NCBI GenBank assembly: GCA_963785075.1
Contig: CAWATW010000001.1
Location: 62,001 to 126,000, forward strand
DNA length: 64,000 nucleotides
From: JAOUGY01 sp963785075
Lineage (GTDB): Bacteria; Actinomycetota; Acidimicrobiia; Spongiisociales; ZC4RG35
Direction: 5' to 3'
Within the stretch, counting starts at the first letter, position 1, and the number at the start of each line of letters is the position of its first letter. The notes beneath the pieces were generated by a model that saw only the letters and a list, made by a program, of their open reading frames with translations, was not told the DNA's origin and ran no database searches. The position numbers were made by a program, and so were the translations under genes. This document shows positions 32,556 through 42,111 of the stretch, piece by piece.

Positions 32556-33080
32556 ATGAACGAGAGAACAGAACCCCTGACGAGGCTCGACGACGTCCGA
32601 GCGCCGCACAATGTGGTGTGCGCCGTTGGCGGGCTCGATCGAGCAAGGGCGATGATCCATGCGTTGGAACAAGCCGGCGTCGAGGCTTCGCACATCAACC
32701 CTGCTCGGGGCGCAGAAGGCGACGGAGTCGGACATCGCTCCGGCTGCCTTCGAGGACCCGGCCGGGCAGGGTTGGCCGAGGATCCGCAGGTGGTGCGGTC
32801 GCCGGCGCCGGGATTGCGGCGGTTGCCGGGGCGACGATCGGGCTCCCGGGGGTCGGACCGCTGGTGGCCGGCGGACTGTGGGCGGTGTTCGGCGGAGTCG
32901 TCGGGGCAGCGATGGGGGTCGTCTGTCGGCCTGTCAGAGGCATGGGACCACACGTTCGCAGCCGTCGAAGAGGGAAACGTTGCTGTTGGAGTTCACAGCG
33001 ACGATCCAGATGAGATTGTCGCGGCCATCGCCGTTGTGGAAGGATTGAACCCGATGAGTATCAACCGATTCGATGACTGA
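32556..33080 (+). pseudogene. Glycine-zipper stress protein (17M-like), three frameshifts
   Basis: A conserved-looking protein is spread over three frames. The start (MNERTEPLTRLDDVRAPHNV and GGLDRARAMIHALEQAGVEA) is in frame 1. A middle piece (LLGAQKATESDIAPAAFEDP) and a glycine-zipper membrane region (GGAVAGAGIAAVAGATIGLP) follow in the other two frames. The end (SEAWDHTFAAVEEGNVAVGV) is back in frame 1. The three joins fall at a CCC run (32699-32701), a GGG run (32769-32771) and a GGGGG run (32913-32917). One extra base in each would restore a single protein of about 173 residues. GGAGAGG precedes the ATG. Confidence 0.72.
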
Positions 33081-33083
33081 CCG

Positions 33084-34937
33084 GTGACGGACCCCTCTGT
33101 CCAGGTCGCCGCCCTCGTGGTTGCGGCCGTCGGCGCCGGCTGGATCGCCGACCGGCTTCGCATCCCGGCGATCCTCCCGCTGCTGGCTGTCGGGCTGCTC
33201 GCCGGGCCGGCCTTCGGGCTGCTCGATCCTGACGCTCTGTTCGGGGACCTGCTGACGTCCACCGTGGGCCTCGCGGTAGGAGTGATCCTGTACGAAGGAG
33301 GCCTGTCGCTTCGACTGCGCGAGCTCGAAGGATCGCAGCGAGCGATCTGGGGATTGGTGAGTGTCGGCGTCGGGGTGACCTGGGTGATCGCGTCGTCGGT
33401 TGCTGTCCTGGTCCTCGACGTCTCGCTCGGCGTGGGAATCGTGCTGGGTGCCATCCTCGTGGTGTCAGGACCGACGGTGGTGGGGCCCGTGCTCCAAACC
33501 GTGCGTCCCAGCCGCAAGGTCGGTTCCATCCTCAAGTGGGAATCCATCTTCATCGACCCCGTGGGGGCGATGCTGGCCGTCCTCGCATTCGATGTGGTCA
33601 TCGCCGGCGCCGATGGCCCGGGTCTAGGCGAGCTGACGGGAGAAGTCGCTCTGTTCGTGGTCGCAGGGGCGGGAACCGGCGGATTGGTGGCCGCAGGAGC
33701 GGTGTTCGTGTTGCGGCGTCATTGGGTCGGGGAACACCTGATCAGCTTGTTCGGGCTTGCGCTGGCCATGCTTGCCTATGTCCTTGCCGACGCCGTGGCC
33801 CATGAGGCCGGTCTGCTGGCGACGACAGTCCTCGGATTGGTTCTGTCCAACCATCATCGAGTGCGGACGGAGCCGCTCGTCCGCTTCTCGGAGGTGCTTC
33901 GTGTTCTCCTCATCGGCATTCTGTTCATCGTCCTGAGCGCCCGGTTGACGCGGGATCAACTCGCCTCGTTGGGTATGGGCACGGTCGTCCTCATCGTCGT
34001 CCTCGTGCTGGTAGCTCGTCCGGTCGCCACCTGGATCTCGACCTTCGGGTCCGGCCTGGATACGCGGGAAAAGGCCCTCATCGCCGGGATCGCGCCTCGG
34101 GGTATCGTCGCCGCCTCCATAGCCTCGGTCTTTGGTCTCGAGCTCGAGGCTGCCGGAGTGGAAGGCGCGGAGCTCCTCACGCCAGTCGTGTTCGCGGTCA
34201 TCGTGGCAACCGTGCTCGTCTACGGCCTCGGGGCGGGTCCATTGGCCCGGGTACTGGGGCTTGCGCGGCGGGGGCAGGAGGGCGTGTTGATCCTCGGTGC
34301 CGGTGTGGTCGAGCGGGGCCTGGCCGAAGCGGTGGCCGGCGCCGGCCTCGAGGTGGTGGTGGCCACGATCAATCGGAACGACGAGCGGGCGGCTCGCATG
34401 CTGGGCATCCGGACGTTCTACGGGAACGTGCTCGACGAGGACATCGATCTTCGACTGGAGATGTCCGGGATCGGCCGGTTGTTGGCTCTCACACCCAACG
34501 ACGAGGTGAACACGCTTGCGGCGCGACGATTCGAAGAGGTGTTCGGTGGTGCCGAAATCTATCAGCTGCCCGCCACGCCGCCTCCGCCAGGAGTCCAAGC
34601 CGGCACTTCCGAACTCGGTGGAAGGGCGCTCTTCGATCGCTCGCTCGTCTACCCCCGGCTCCGTCGGCTGATCGAGGGCGGGGGGATCAACCGCACCACG
34701 CTGTCCGAGAAGTTCGACACCGACCGATTCGTCGAGAAACACGGCGACGATGTCATTCCGCTGATGGCCATCCGGGACGGCCGTCTCTTGTTGAACGTCA
34801 TCGACGCACCCACTGCGCTGATGGACCGGCTTCAAATCGGCGATGCCGTACTCTGGGTGAAACCAGGGGCCGACGGTGACGAGGCCGTCGACAGCTCCGC
34901 GGTGGTGTCCATTACCGAAGGGGTGGAGGCGGAGTGA
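33084..34937 (+). CDS. Cation:proton antiporter with C-terminal TrkA domains
   Basis: A 617-residue monovalent cation/H+ antiporter of the CPA1/NhaP type. About 12 membrane helices span residues 5-390, with the conserved SGPTVVGPVL and ESIFIDPVGA segments that carry the ion-binding acidic residue. A TrkA-N/RCK nucleotide-binding domain (VLILGAGVVERGLAEAVAGAG) and a TrkA-C domain follow, which usually gate transport by nucleotide. The GTG start comes three bases after the preceding stop. The last bases overlap a 56-codon gene. It should export Na+ or K+ to control pH or osmotic balance. Confidence 0.9.
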   Translation: MTDPSVQVAALVVAAVGAGWIADRLRIPAILPLLAVGLLAGPAFGLLDPDALFGDLLTSTVGLAVGVILYEGGLSLRLRELEGSQRAIWGLVSVGVGVTWVIASSVAVLVLDVSLGVGIVLGAILVVSGPTVVGPVLQTVRPSRKVGSILKWESIFIDPVGAMLAVLAFDVVIAGADGPGLGELTGEVALFVVAGAGTGGLVAAGAVFVLRRHWVGEHLISLFGLALAMLAYVLADAVAHEAGLLATTVLGLVLSNHHRVRTEPLVRFSEVLRVLLIGILFIVLSARLTRDQLASLGMGTVVLIVVLVLVARPVATWISTFGSGLDTREKALIAGIAPRGIVAASIASVFGLELEAAGVEGAELLTPVVFAVIVATVLVYGLGAGPLARVLGLARRGQEGVLILGAGVVERGLAEAVAGAGLEVVVATINRNDERAARMLGIRTFYGNVLDEDIDLRLEMSGIGRLLALTPNDEVNTLAARRFEEVFGGAEIYQLPATPPPPGVQAGTSELGGRALFDRSLVYPRLRRLIEGGGINRTTLSEKFDTDRFVEKHGDDVIPLMAIRDGRLLLNVIDAPTALMDRLQIGDAVLWVKPGADGDEAVDSSAVVSITEGVEAE

Positions 34938-35104
34938 AGAAGTCAAAGCGTGGTTTGATTCGATGGCTGGTCGGAATCGGGGCCGTCGTCGTCACCGTTC
35001 GATTGGTCAGGTCCAAGCAACAAGCGGCGCCGCCGGCGGACGATGTCGTGGACGAGTGGGGCAAGGAGTCGTTCCCGGCAAGCGATCCGCCATCGCACTG
35101 GTGA
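34934..35104 (+). CDS. Small membrane-associated protein with SFPASDPP motif
   Basis: A 56-residue gene whose GTG start overlaps the antiporter stop by four bases (GTGA). The product has a basic start (KKSKRG), one short hydrophobic segment (LIRWLVGIGAVVVTV), a polar linker, and a C-terminal DEWGKESFPASDPPSHW. That C-terminal motif recurs, to my knowledge, in many small uncharacterised bacterial proteins. Coupling to the antiporter suggests an accessory or regulatory subunit, but this is inference. Confidence 0.7.
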   Translation: MKKSKRGLIRWLVGIGAVVVTVRLVRSKQQAAPPADDVVDEWGKESFPASDPPSHW

Positions 35105-35116
35105 CCTCCGAGGTCT

Positions 35117-36349
35117 TCACGGTTGCGTAGCCGTGGACGGAGCAGCGGATCGTGGAGCCGAGCGATCGGCGATCAGGGAGAGCGCCATCGCCAGCACTCC
35201 GTAACCTGCAAAACCGGCAGCCAACGGGATGACGGTGTCGCTGATCGCTCTATCGAGCACGGAGCCGAGGATGGCTCCGAAAGCCGTGAAGATGGTGCCG
35301 ATGACCGCGGACGCAGTGCCGGCCACGGACCCCATTGGCTCCATCGCAAGTGTGTTCAAGTTCGGGACCGTGAGCGCATGAGCCGCGAGCAACGGGGCCA
35401 TCGCAACGACGAACGCCCATAGAGGAGGTCTTGGCGAGATCATGATCGTCGAGACCAGGATCAAGAGCGACCACGCCGTGTAGGCGAACAGCGTTGCCCG
35501 TGTGATGCGTCGAGTGCCCAGCCGACGCACCACGGTTCCATTGAGGGCCGTCGCAGCTCCCATCACCGCCGCCAATCCTCCGAACACGAACGGGAACGCG
35601 CCGGGTGATCCCACGATTTCGGAGATGATCAGCTCCGAGCTGGCGAGATACGAGCTGAACGATCCGAAGAGAAACGTGACGGCGAGTGTGTAGAGCATCG
35701 CTTGCCGCTGCCCGACGACGAGGCGCGCCGCCTCCACGAGCCGTGTCGGACTGAGCGGTCGCCGGTGTGCCGGGTCGAGCGTCTCTGGAAGGCGGAGCGA
35801 CCATGCAAGAACTGCGACCGCGAAGATGGCGGCGACGCCGAACACCCATTGCCAGGACGCGAACGCAAGGACGGCCGTTCCCAGGCTCGGTGCGATCACA
35901 GGGACGAGAATGAATATCGCCATGATGAATGACATCGCCTGTGCCATTCGGTCGCCCTCGTACAGGTCGCGTACCATCGCCACGGCCACCACTCGCGGAC
36001 CGGATGCTGCGACACCCCACAGCAGTCGGGCGCCGAGGAGGAAACCGAACGTGGGCGAGAGAGAAGCGGCCGTTGCCGCCAGGACGTACCCGACGAGGCC
36101 GATGGTCAGAGCGGGCTTCCTCCCGAATCGATCGGCGAGAGCACCGAAGATCAATTGGCCCATTGCCAGCCCGATGAAGTACGCGGTGACGATCCCTGCA
36201 ACTGCGTTGGAGCCCTCCGGGAGTCCGAAATGGAGGCGAATCTCACTGAAGGCGGGCAACATGAGATCGATCCCGAGGGCGCCGGTCGCCATGATCATGG
36301 CCAGCATCACCGTGCGTTCGACACGGCCGGGTGAACGTCGGTTGTGCAC
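35117..36349 (-). CDS. MFS multidrug exporter, Bcr/CflA type
   Basis: A 12-helix major facilitator of roughly 410 residues. The early GIDLMLPAFSEI and the loop GQLIFGALADRFGRKPAL are typical of the Bcr/CflA drug-resistance subfamily. An open frame extends upstream to 36430, but those starts collide with the divergent kinase start at 36413. I favour GTG 36349; an ATG at 36307 directly before helix 1 is also possible. The gene is divergent from the kinase and convergent with the antiporter unit. Confidence 0.85.
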   Translation of the reverse strand: MHNRRSPGRVERTVMLAMIMATGALGIDLMLPAFSEIRLHFGLPEGSNAVAGIVTAYFIGLAMGQLIFGALADRFGRKPALTIGLVGYVLAATAASLSPTFGFLLGARLLWGVAASGPRVVAVAMVRDLYEGDRMAQAMSFIMAIFILVPVIAPSLGTAVLAFASWQWVFGVAAIFAVAVLAWSLRLPETLDPAHRRPLSPTRLVEAARLVVGQRQAMLYTLAVTFLFGSFSSYLASSELIISEIVGSPGAFPFVFGGLAAVMGAATALNGTVVRRLGTRRITRATLFAYTAWSLLILVSTIMISPRPPLWAFVVAMAPLLAAHALTVPNLNTLAMEPMGSVAGTASAVIGTIFTAFGAILGSVLDRAISDTVIPLAAGFAGYGVLAMALSLIADRSAPRSAAPSTATQP

Positions 36350-36412
36350 CGGCTGGATCGTAGGCGTGACACGGGAACCTAAAGCCGCCGGTCCATCGGC
36401 CGAAGAAATCAA

Positions 36413-37960
36413 GTGATCTCCGGCAGCCACTCGAGGAGGGCGCAGGCGTCGTTGGTCGCCGTGTTGGTGACCCTGCTCGGGCTGTTCGTCACAGGAGCGG
36501 CCGTCGCCTTCTCGTTCGTCTCCATGGATCGTGCCCGCTCCACGGACCTCGCCGACCGGGGCCGCGAGCTGATCAACTGGGTACAGACGTCTGTCGGACA
36601 GGGTCTCGAACGCACCCGCGGGACCGCCGGCCTCGTCGAGGCCAGCAACGTGGTCACCGATTCCGAGTTCGAGCGATATGCGCTGAAGATGGGTCCTGGC
36701 GACGGCATCACGGTGATCGGATACTTCCCGCTCGGCGATGGGATTCCGCTCGAATACAGCTACCGCTCCGATGTGTCGGGCAGGTCCGCGGTCGCAGGCC
36801 TGGACATCGATGCTCGAGTCGCCGAGTTTCGGTGGGGCAAACAGCCAAGGCTCGAAGGTCGTCTCGACGACGACCCGTACTCGGTGTTGATCATCGGCCC
36901 GGTCTTCGGTGAGCCGACCGAAGTCATCGGCCTGAGCTACACGATCGTCGACCTGTCGTACATCTACCGTTTGCGGTCCTTCGCCGATCTCGAGGTGGCC
37001 TTCGTCGACCAGCGCGTCCCGCCGCCTGGTCCCCGTGTGCCCGGCGGATGGCGGGCGTCCGATTACGTCGCCGGCAGCCCGTGGTCGTTCGAGATCACGG
37101 ATCTGTCGCCGGACCCTGCGCCCCGAGCCGCGTGGCTGCTCGGTGTCTTCGGTCTACTCGGGACGGCGCTGGCGGTGGTCGGCCTCCGGCTCAGGACCAC
37201 CAAGCGTGCCACAGAGGCGGCCCTCAGCGAGCTGCGCCGCTCGACTGCCGACAAGGACCGGTTCATGGCTTCTGTGTCGCACGAGCTTCGCACGCCGCTC
37301 ACTTCGGTTGTGGGCCTGTCCTCGGTGTTGGAGGCCGCATGGCGCGATCTGGGCTCGGAAGATGTCCAGTCGATGATCGAGGACATCCACCACGAAGGCC
37401 GCGAGCTGTCCGAGCTCGTCGAGGACCTCCTGACGGTCGGCCGGGACGAGTCCGGTGTGCTGACATACCGGGTCGAGCCGGTCGACCTGGACTCAGAGGT
37501 GGCAGGGATCGTGTCGCGACTGGCGCGATCGAGCGACCTCGACATCCAGGTCGCAGACGGTCTCGGCTCGGTGGAGGCCGATCCGCTCCGAACCCGGCAA
37601 GTGATCAGGAATCTGCTGGTCAATGCAATTCGGCACGCCGATGAGGTCGTTCGGATCGAGCCCGTCGATGCCGACCGCTTCGGGGGTGTTGTGGTCGTCA
37701 ACGATGGGTTCGGAATCCCGACGGAGCAAGCGCCGCGGCTCTTCGAGGCCTATCAGGCCGGGCTTCGTGAAGGTCAGCCCGGCTCGATCGGCCTCGGGCT
37801 GTACGTGTCGCGCCGGCTGGCGAGGGGGATGGGCGGAGATCTCATCTATGCGCCCCGCGATGGCCTCGTCGTGTTCGAGCTCAGATTGGGCGCCGGCGAC
37901 GAGGTCGTGCCTCGAACGCAGTCTGCGGCGACGAGCGCCGAGCCGACATGCACGGTCTGA
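36413..37960 (+). CDS. CHASE-type membrane sensor histidine kinase
   Basis: A 515-residue kinase. Helix 1 (about 12-36) and helix 2 (about 240-260) bracket an extracellular domain of about 200 residues. That domain shows CHASE-like features (GLERTRGTAGLVEASNVV, later DGITVIGYFP). The cytosolic part has HisKA with His290 in SHELRTPLTS and HATPase_c with NLLVNAIRHA, VVNDGFGIP and GLGLYVSRRLA. CHASE domains bind small ligands such as cytokinins or peptides. No response regulator is adjacent. GTG at 36413 starts only one residue-run before helix 1. Confidence 0.88.
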   Translation: MISGSHSRRAQASLVAVLVTLLGLFVTGAAVAFSFVSMDRARSTDLADRGRELINWVQTSVGQGLERTRGTAGLVEASNVVTDSEFERYALKMGPGDGITVIGYFPLGDGIPLEYSYRSDVSGRSAVAGLDIDARVAEFRWGKQPRLEGRLDDDPYSVLIIGPVFGEPTEVIGLSYTIVDLSYIYRLRSFADLEVAFVDQRVPPPGPRVPGGWRASDYVAGSPWSFEITDLSPDPAPRAAWLLGVFGLLGTALAVVGLRLRTTKRATEAALSELRRSTADKDRFMASVSHELRTPLTSVVGLSSVLEAAWRDLGSEDVQSMIEDIHHEGRELSELVEDLLTVGRDESGVLTYRVEPVDLDSEVAGIVSRLARSSDLDIQVADGLGSVEADPLRTRQVIRNLLVNAIRHADEVVRIEPVDADRFGGVVVVNDGFGIPTEQAPRLFEAYQAGLREGQPGSIGLGLYVSRRLARGMGGDLIYAPRDGLVVFELRLGAGDEVVPRTQSAATSAEPTCTV

Positions 37961-37970
37961 CGTCGCTCTG

Positions 37971-38567
37971 ATGGCACCTTCCGCCGACGACTGGTCGCTC
38001 CGCTACTCGAGCGGGAACATCCCATGGGACATGCGCCGGCCAGACCCGGAGCTCTCCCGACGCCTGGTCCTCGACCCCAGCCTCGGCCTGCCGCGGGTCG
38101 GACGGGTCCTCGTCCCCGGATGTGGACTGGGTCACGATGCGCTGGCCCTGGCGGAGGCAGGGTGGGAGATCGTGGCTGTGGACTTTGCCTCGGCCGTGGC
38201 CCCCGGGGTGCGGAAGCGGATCGAAGCCGTTGGTGGCACGTTCCTGCACGACGATGCGCTCACGTTGGGCGAGCGGAAGTTCGACGTGGTCTTCGATCAC
38301 ACTTTCTTCTGCGCCGTGGACCCGTCCGCTCGACCCCAGTTCGGCTCGATGGTCGGCCGTGTCCTGCGGATCGGGGGGTCGCTCGTGTCGATCGTGTTCC
38401 CGGTGGGCAGGGAACCGGGCGACTCCGGGCCTCCGCATCCGATGGAGGTAGGCGACGTCACCGACGTCCTCGGCCCAGGCTTTCGGCTGGCCGAGCAGAG
38501 CGAGCCCTTCCGGACAGGGCGTCGGGCTTGGAGCCACGTGTGGGCTCGGTGGGATCGGGTCGGGTGA
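37971..38567 (+). CDS. SAM-dependent methyltransferase, thiopurine-methyltransferase (TPMT) type
   Basis: A 198-residue class I methyltransferase. WSLRYSSGNIPWDMRRPDPEL is a TPMT-like N-terminus, and motif I is VLVPGCGLGHDALALAEAGW. FDVVFDHTFFCAVDP matches the motif IV region. Bacterial members methylate sulfur, selenium or halide nucleophiles. It begins ten bases after the kinase stop, so it probably belongs to the same transcript. The substrate is unknown. Confidence 0.85.
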   Translation: MAPSADDWSLRYSSGNIPWDMRRPDPELSRRLVLDPSLGLPRVGRVLVPGCGLGHDALALAEAGWEIVAVDFASAVAPGVRKRIEAVGGTFLHDDALTLGERKFDVVFDHTFFCAVDPSARPQFGSMVGRVLRIGGSLVSIVFPVGREPGDSGPPHPMEVGDVTDVLGPGFRLAEQSEPFRTGRRAWSHVWARWDRVG

Positions 38568-38577
38568 AACCGGGCCG

Positions 38578-39102
38578 TCATCGGCATCGTTGGAACAGCC
38601 AACCGAAGACCAAGCCAAAGGTCTCCTGGACTCGAGCGTCGGTGACCGGTGACCGGGTCCTCATCGAGGGTGCGGGAACACCTTCGATGGTCGCGTCGGT
38701 GCACGAGCGGTCGAGAGCCGAAGCCCGCCGGAGGTGATAGTCAGAGGTCACGACGATGACCTCGTCCCATCCGCGCTCGGCCACGATTTCCCCTAGCGCC
38801 CGTGCCTCGCCGGCCGTGTCGACGGAGGGTGGTGTGATGCACACGACGGAATCACTCGACTCGCAGATCCCGCGCGGGGCCGACGAAGAGCGCACACCCG
38901 GGTCTGAGAAGACGAGTACGGGCGCGGCGCCGGCATCGAAGAGATCGATGGCTGCCCGTGCCCTCTCTCCCCGTCCGCCGGCATGCACGAAGATGGCATC
39001 GCCTGTGGGCGCCGAGGCCACCTCGGGATGTGCGACCAGGTAGCCCGCGTATCCGAAGACCACGACGACTGTGACCAGGAGGGCGGTGAAGGTACGTCGC
39101 AC
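38578..39102 (-). CDS. YdcF/DUF218-family protein
   Basis: A 174-residue protein with an N-terminal membrane helix or signal (about 5-24, ALLVTVVVVFGYAGYLV), followed by a DUF218 domain. Its landmarks are DAIFVHAGGRGERARAAIDLF, the STxxEA-like segment VDTAGEARALGEI, and the VVTSDYHLRRA motif. DUF218 proteins are envelope-linked and often bind nucleotides or sugars; their reaction is not established. It is convergent with the methyltransferase, about ten bases away. Confidence 0.83.
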   Translation of the reverse strand: MRRTFTALLVTVVVVFGYAGYLVAHPEVASAPTGDAIFVHAGGRGERARAAIDLFDAGAAPVLVFSDPGVRSSSAPRGICESSDSVVCITPPSVDTAGEARALGEIVAERGWDEVIVVTSDYHLRRASALDRSCTDATIEGVPAPSMRTRSPVTDARVQETFGLVFGWLFQRCR

Positions 39103-39153
39103 GGGGTCAGTGAACCACGCGAGATCGGCTATCGGCGGAGGTGGAGCTGACGA

Positions 39154-40152
39154 TCAGAGGCGGGCGGCGGAGCCGGTTCGGAGGTGACACGCGGCGAGGT
39201 GCCCCTCGCTGTTCGTCCGATCCGGCGCGAGTTCGGGGACGGTGATGTCGCAGAGCCCGGGCTCGGCGATGGGGCAGCGCGGATGGAAGTGGCATCCGGC
39301 GGGTGGGTTGAGCGGCGAAGGGATCTCACCTTGAAGGATCTGACGGTCCCGGCGGCGGGTGGGATCGGCGACGGGAATCGCGCTGAGGAGCGCCTCCGTG
39401 TAGGGATGCAGCGGATGCTCGTAGAGGGTGGTGCGATCGGTGACCTCGACCACCCGTCCGAGATACATCACGGCCACACGGTCCGAGATGTGTTCGACGA
39501 CCGCGAGGTTGTGGGCAACGAACATCAGGGTCAGGCCGAGCTCGCCCTGCAACTCCTTCAGCAGGTTCAGGACCTGGGCTTGAACCGACACGTCGAGTGC
39601 GCTGACCGGTTCGTCTGCGACCACGAAGTCGGGTTCGAGGATCAGCGCCCGTGCGATTCCGATTCGCTGCCGCTGGCCTCCCGAGAACTCGTGTGGGTAG
39701 CGGCCTGCATGATTCGGGCTGAGACCGACGAGCTCCAGCATTCTCGACACTCGAGCGCGTCGCTCTTCGGTGTCGCCCACCCGATGAATACGAAGACCCT
39801 CGGAGATCGAGTTGCCGACCGGAGTTCGGGGGTCGAGTGAGCCGTACGGATCCTGGAAGATCATCTGCACGCGGCGACGGAAGGGCGCCAGGGTCTTTCC
39901 TTCCAGGTGTGCGATGTCGACGCCGTCGAATTCTATCGAGCCGGCCGTCGGCTCGAGGAGGCGAACCAGCATCCGCCCCAGCGTGGTCTTCCCACATCCG
40001 GACTCGCCGACAAGACCGACCGTTTCTCCACGTGCAATGTCGAGATCGACGCCGCCAACGGCTTGCACCTGTCCGACGGTTCGCTGAAGCCAGCCGCCCT
40101 TGACCGGAAAGTCCTTGCGCAGTCCTTTCACCCGAACCAGCGGCTCAGTCAT
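39154..40152 (-). CDS. oppF: Oligopeptide/dipeptide ABC transporter ATPase (DppF/OppF type)
   Basis: A 332-residue ATPase. Walker A is GLVGESGCGKTTL, the Q-loop is MIFQDPYGSLDPR, the signature is EFSGGQRQRIGIARAL, and Walker B is FVVADEPVSALD. The C-terminal oligopeptide extension has a cysteine cluster (CHFHPRCPIAEPGLC), which in some relatives holds an Fe-S centre. Its ATG at 40152 overlaps the oppD stop by eight bases, so it is the last gene of the operon. Confidence 0.92.
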   Translation of the reverse strand: MTEPLVRVKGLRKDFPVKGGWLQRTVGQVQAVGGVDLDIARGETVGLVGESGCGKTTLGRMLVRLLEPTAGSIEFDGVDIAHLEGKTLAPFRRRVQMIFQDPYGSLDPRTPVGNSISEGLRIHRVGDTEERRARVSRMLELVGLSPNHAGRYPHEFSGGQRQRIGIARALILEPDFVVADEPVSALDVSVQAQVLNLLKELQGELGLTLMFVAHNLAVVEHISDRVAVMYLGRVVEVTDRTTLYEHPLHPYTEALLSAIPVADPTRRRDRQILQGEIPSPLNPPAGCHFHPRCPIAEPGLCDITVPELAPDRTNSEGHLAACHLRTGSAARL

Positions 40153-41185
40153 CGGTCGACCTGTGCTCTCGGTCGTAGAGCCAGCACGCCGCGGTGTGAC
40201 CTGGTCCGACATCCAAGAGGGGCGGCTCCTCGATCGTGCACCCTTGCACACCGTGCTCCACCCTCGCCCGGCACCGGGCTGCGAAGCGGCACCCGCGGGG
40301 CGGATCGATCAACGATGGAACCACCCCAGGGATCGTGTCGAGCTCGTCCTTACGCTCGCCCAGAATGGGGATCGATCCGATGAGTCCTTGGGTGTAGGGG
40401 TGTTTCGGGTTGGCAAAGATCGTTGCGACGTCGCCTTCCTCGACGATCTTTCCCGCATACATCACCGCAACCCGATCGGCCATCTCCGCCACGACCCCGA
40501 GATCATGGGTGATGAGGATGACGGCCGTCCCGGAGTCGCGTTGGAGGTCACGCATGAGGTCGAGGATCTGAGCCTGGATCGTCACGTCGAGTGCCGTCGT
40601 CGGCTCATCGGCGATCAGCAGTTCGGGTGAGCAGGCGAGCGCGATGGCGATCATCACACGTTGTGCCATGCCACCGGAGAGCTCATGGGGGTACGCCAGC
40701 GCACGACGGCCCGGGTCGGGGATGCCCACCTTTCCGAGCATCTCGACGGCCCGCTCATGGCGCACTGTCTCCTTCAAGTCCCTGTGCAGCTCGTACATCT
40801 CGGCGATCTGGGATCCTGCCCGGAACACCGGATTCAGCGCCGAGGTCGGTTGCTGGAAGATCATCGAGATGTGCTCGCCCCGCAGCCCGGTCAACTCCTT
40901 CTTCGACATGGTCGTGATCTCGCGTCCGTCGAAGCGAACCGAGCCCGACACCAGGCGGCCAGGATGGGGGACGAGGCCGAGGATCGACAGCGAAGTGACC
41001 GACTTCCCACAGCCGGACTCGCCAACGATGGCGAGAACCTCCCCGCGGCGGACATGGAGGTCGATGCCGTCGACCGCCTGGACGACGCCGTCACGGGTGA
41101 AGAAATGGGTGCGAAGGTCGGTGACCTCGAGGAGCAGATCCTGGTCACGTGCGGAGGTGGGCTCGGCTTGGGCTGGGCTTGTCAT
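40145..41185 (-). CDS. oppD: Oligopeptide/dipeptide ABC transporter ATPase (DppD/OppD type)
   Basis: A 346-residue ATPase. Walker A is AIVGESGCGKSVTS, the Q-loop is MIFQQPTSALNPV, the signature is ELSGGMAQRVMIAIAL, and Walker B is LLIADEPTTALD. The C-terminal cysteine cluster typical of OppD is present (GCRFAARC...GCTIEE). The ATG at 41185 overlaps the oppC stop by four bases. With OppF it powers import through OppB/OppC. Confidence 0.92.
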   Translation of the reverse strand: MTSPAQAEPTSARDQDLLLEVTDLRTHFFTRDGVVQAVDGIDLHVRRGEVLAIVGESGCGKSVTSLSILGLVPHPGRLVSGSVRFDGREITTMSKKELTGLRGEHISMIFQQPTSALNPVFRAGSQIAEMYELHRDLKETVRHERAVEMLGKVGIPDPGRRALAYPHELSGGMAQRVMIAIALACSPELLIADEPTTALDVTIQAQILDLMRDLQRDSGTAVILITHDLGVVAEMADRVAVMYAGKIVEEGDVATIFANPKHPYTQGLIGSIPILGERKDELDTIPGVVPSLIDPPRGCRFAARCRARVEHGVQGCTIEEPPLLDVGPGHTAACWLYDREHRSTDD

Positions 41186-42111
41186 TCGTTCAGCGAGGGG
41201 TCGAGTGCATCGCGGAGACCATCCCCCAGGAGGTTGAATCCGAGCACGGTGACGATGATGGCGAGGCCGGGAAAGATCATCAGATGGGGTGCGGTGAACA
41301 CTCGCGCTCGTTCTGCGGCGAGCATCGCGCCCCATTCAGGTGTCGGTGGTTGGGCGCCCAGTCCGAGGAACCCGAGCGCCGCAGCCTCGAGGATCGCACC
41401 GGCGATTCCCAGGGTGCCGAGCACCACGAGTGGGGTCAGGGCGTTGGGAATCACTCGTGTGAGGAGGATCCTCGTCTTCGATCCGCCGAGGGCCACGGAA
41501 GCGGCCACGTAGTCGACTTCCTTGATCGAGAGCACCGATGCGCGCATGACGCGTGCGTACTGGGGAAGTGTGACGATCGCGATCGCCAGCAGCGTGTTCC
41601 GCAGCCCTGGTCCCAGGACGAACACGATCGTGATCGCCAGGATCAGGGAGGGAAACCCGAGAACCACATCCATGATTCGCATCAGAATGTTGTCGATCCA
41701 GCCGCCCACGTAGCCGGCGATCGACCCGATGGCGGCACCCACGAGAATCGCGACCAGCACCGTTGTGAAGCCCAGCGGCAGGCTCACCCGTGCCCCATAG
41801 ACCACCCGTGTGAACACATCCCGAACGTTCCCGTCCAGGCCCATGAGGTGCTGGGTCGTCTCACACCCGAACACTTCGATGCACGGCGGGGCCCATCGCT
41901 CGGCACCGTCCTGACCGATGAAGTCCTGTGCGATCTCGTAGGGGGCGAGCAGCGGGGCGAACAAGGCGACGAGGACCATGAAACCGACCATCACCAAGCC
42001 CACGACTCCGATCTTCCGCCCGAAGAAGCGACGCAGCGCGATCCGCCATATCGAGCCCGAACGCTCGAGGAGTTGCTCGGCCGAGGCTGCGGAGATCGGA
42101 TCGACCGTCAT
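41182..42111 (-). CDS. oppC: Peptide ABC transporter permease (DppC/OppC type)
   Basis: A 309-residue permease. It has the N-terminal OppC segment (WRIALRRFFGRKIGVVGLVMV), about six membrane helices, and the EAA loop (EVDYVAASVALGGSKTRILLTRVIPN). A periplasmic insert (CIEVFGCETTQHLMGLDGNVRDV) carries two cysteines that may pair. ATGA overlaps with oppB upstream and oppD downstream hold the operon in translational register. Confidence 0.9.
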   Translation of the reverse strand: MTVDPISAASAEQLLERSGSIWRIALRRFFGRKIGVVGLVMVGFMVLVALFAPLLAPYEIAQDFIGQDGAERWAPPCIEVFGCETTQHLMGLDGNVRDVFTRVVYGARVSLPLGFTTVLVAILVGAAIGSIAGYVGGWIDNILMRIMDVVLGFPSLILAITIVFVLGPGLRNTLLAIAIVTLPQYARVMRASVLSIKEVDYVAASVALGGSKTRILLTRVIPNALTPLVVLGTLGIAGAILEAAALGFLGLGAQPPTPEWGAMLAAERARVFTAPHLMIFPGLAIIVTVLGFNLLGDGLRDALDPSLNE

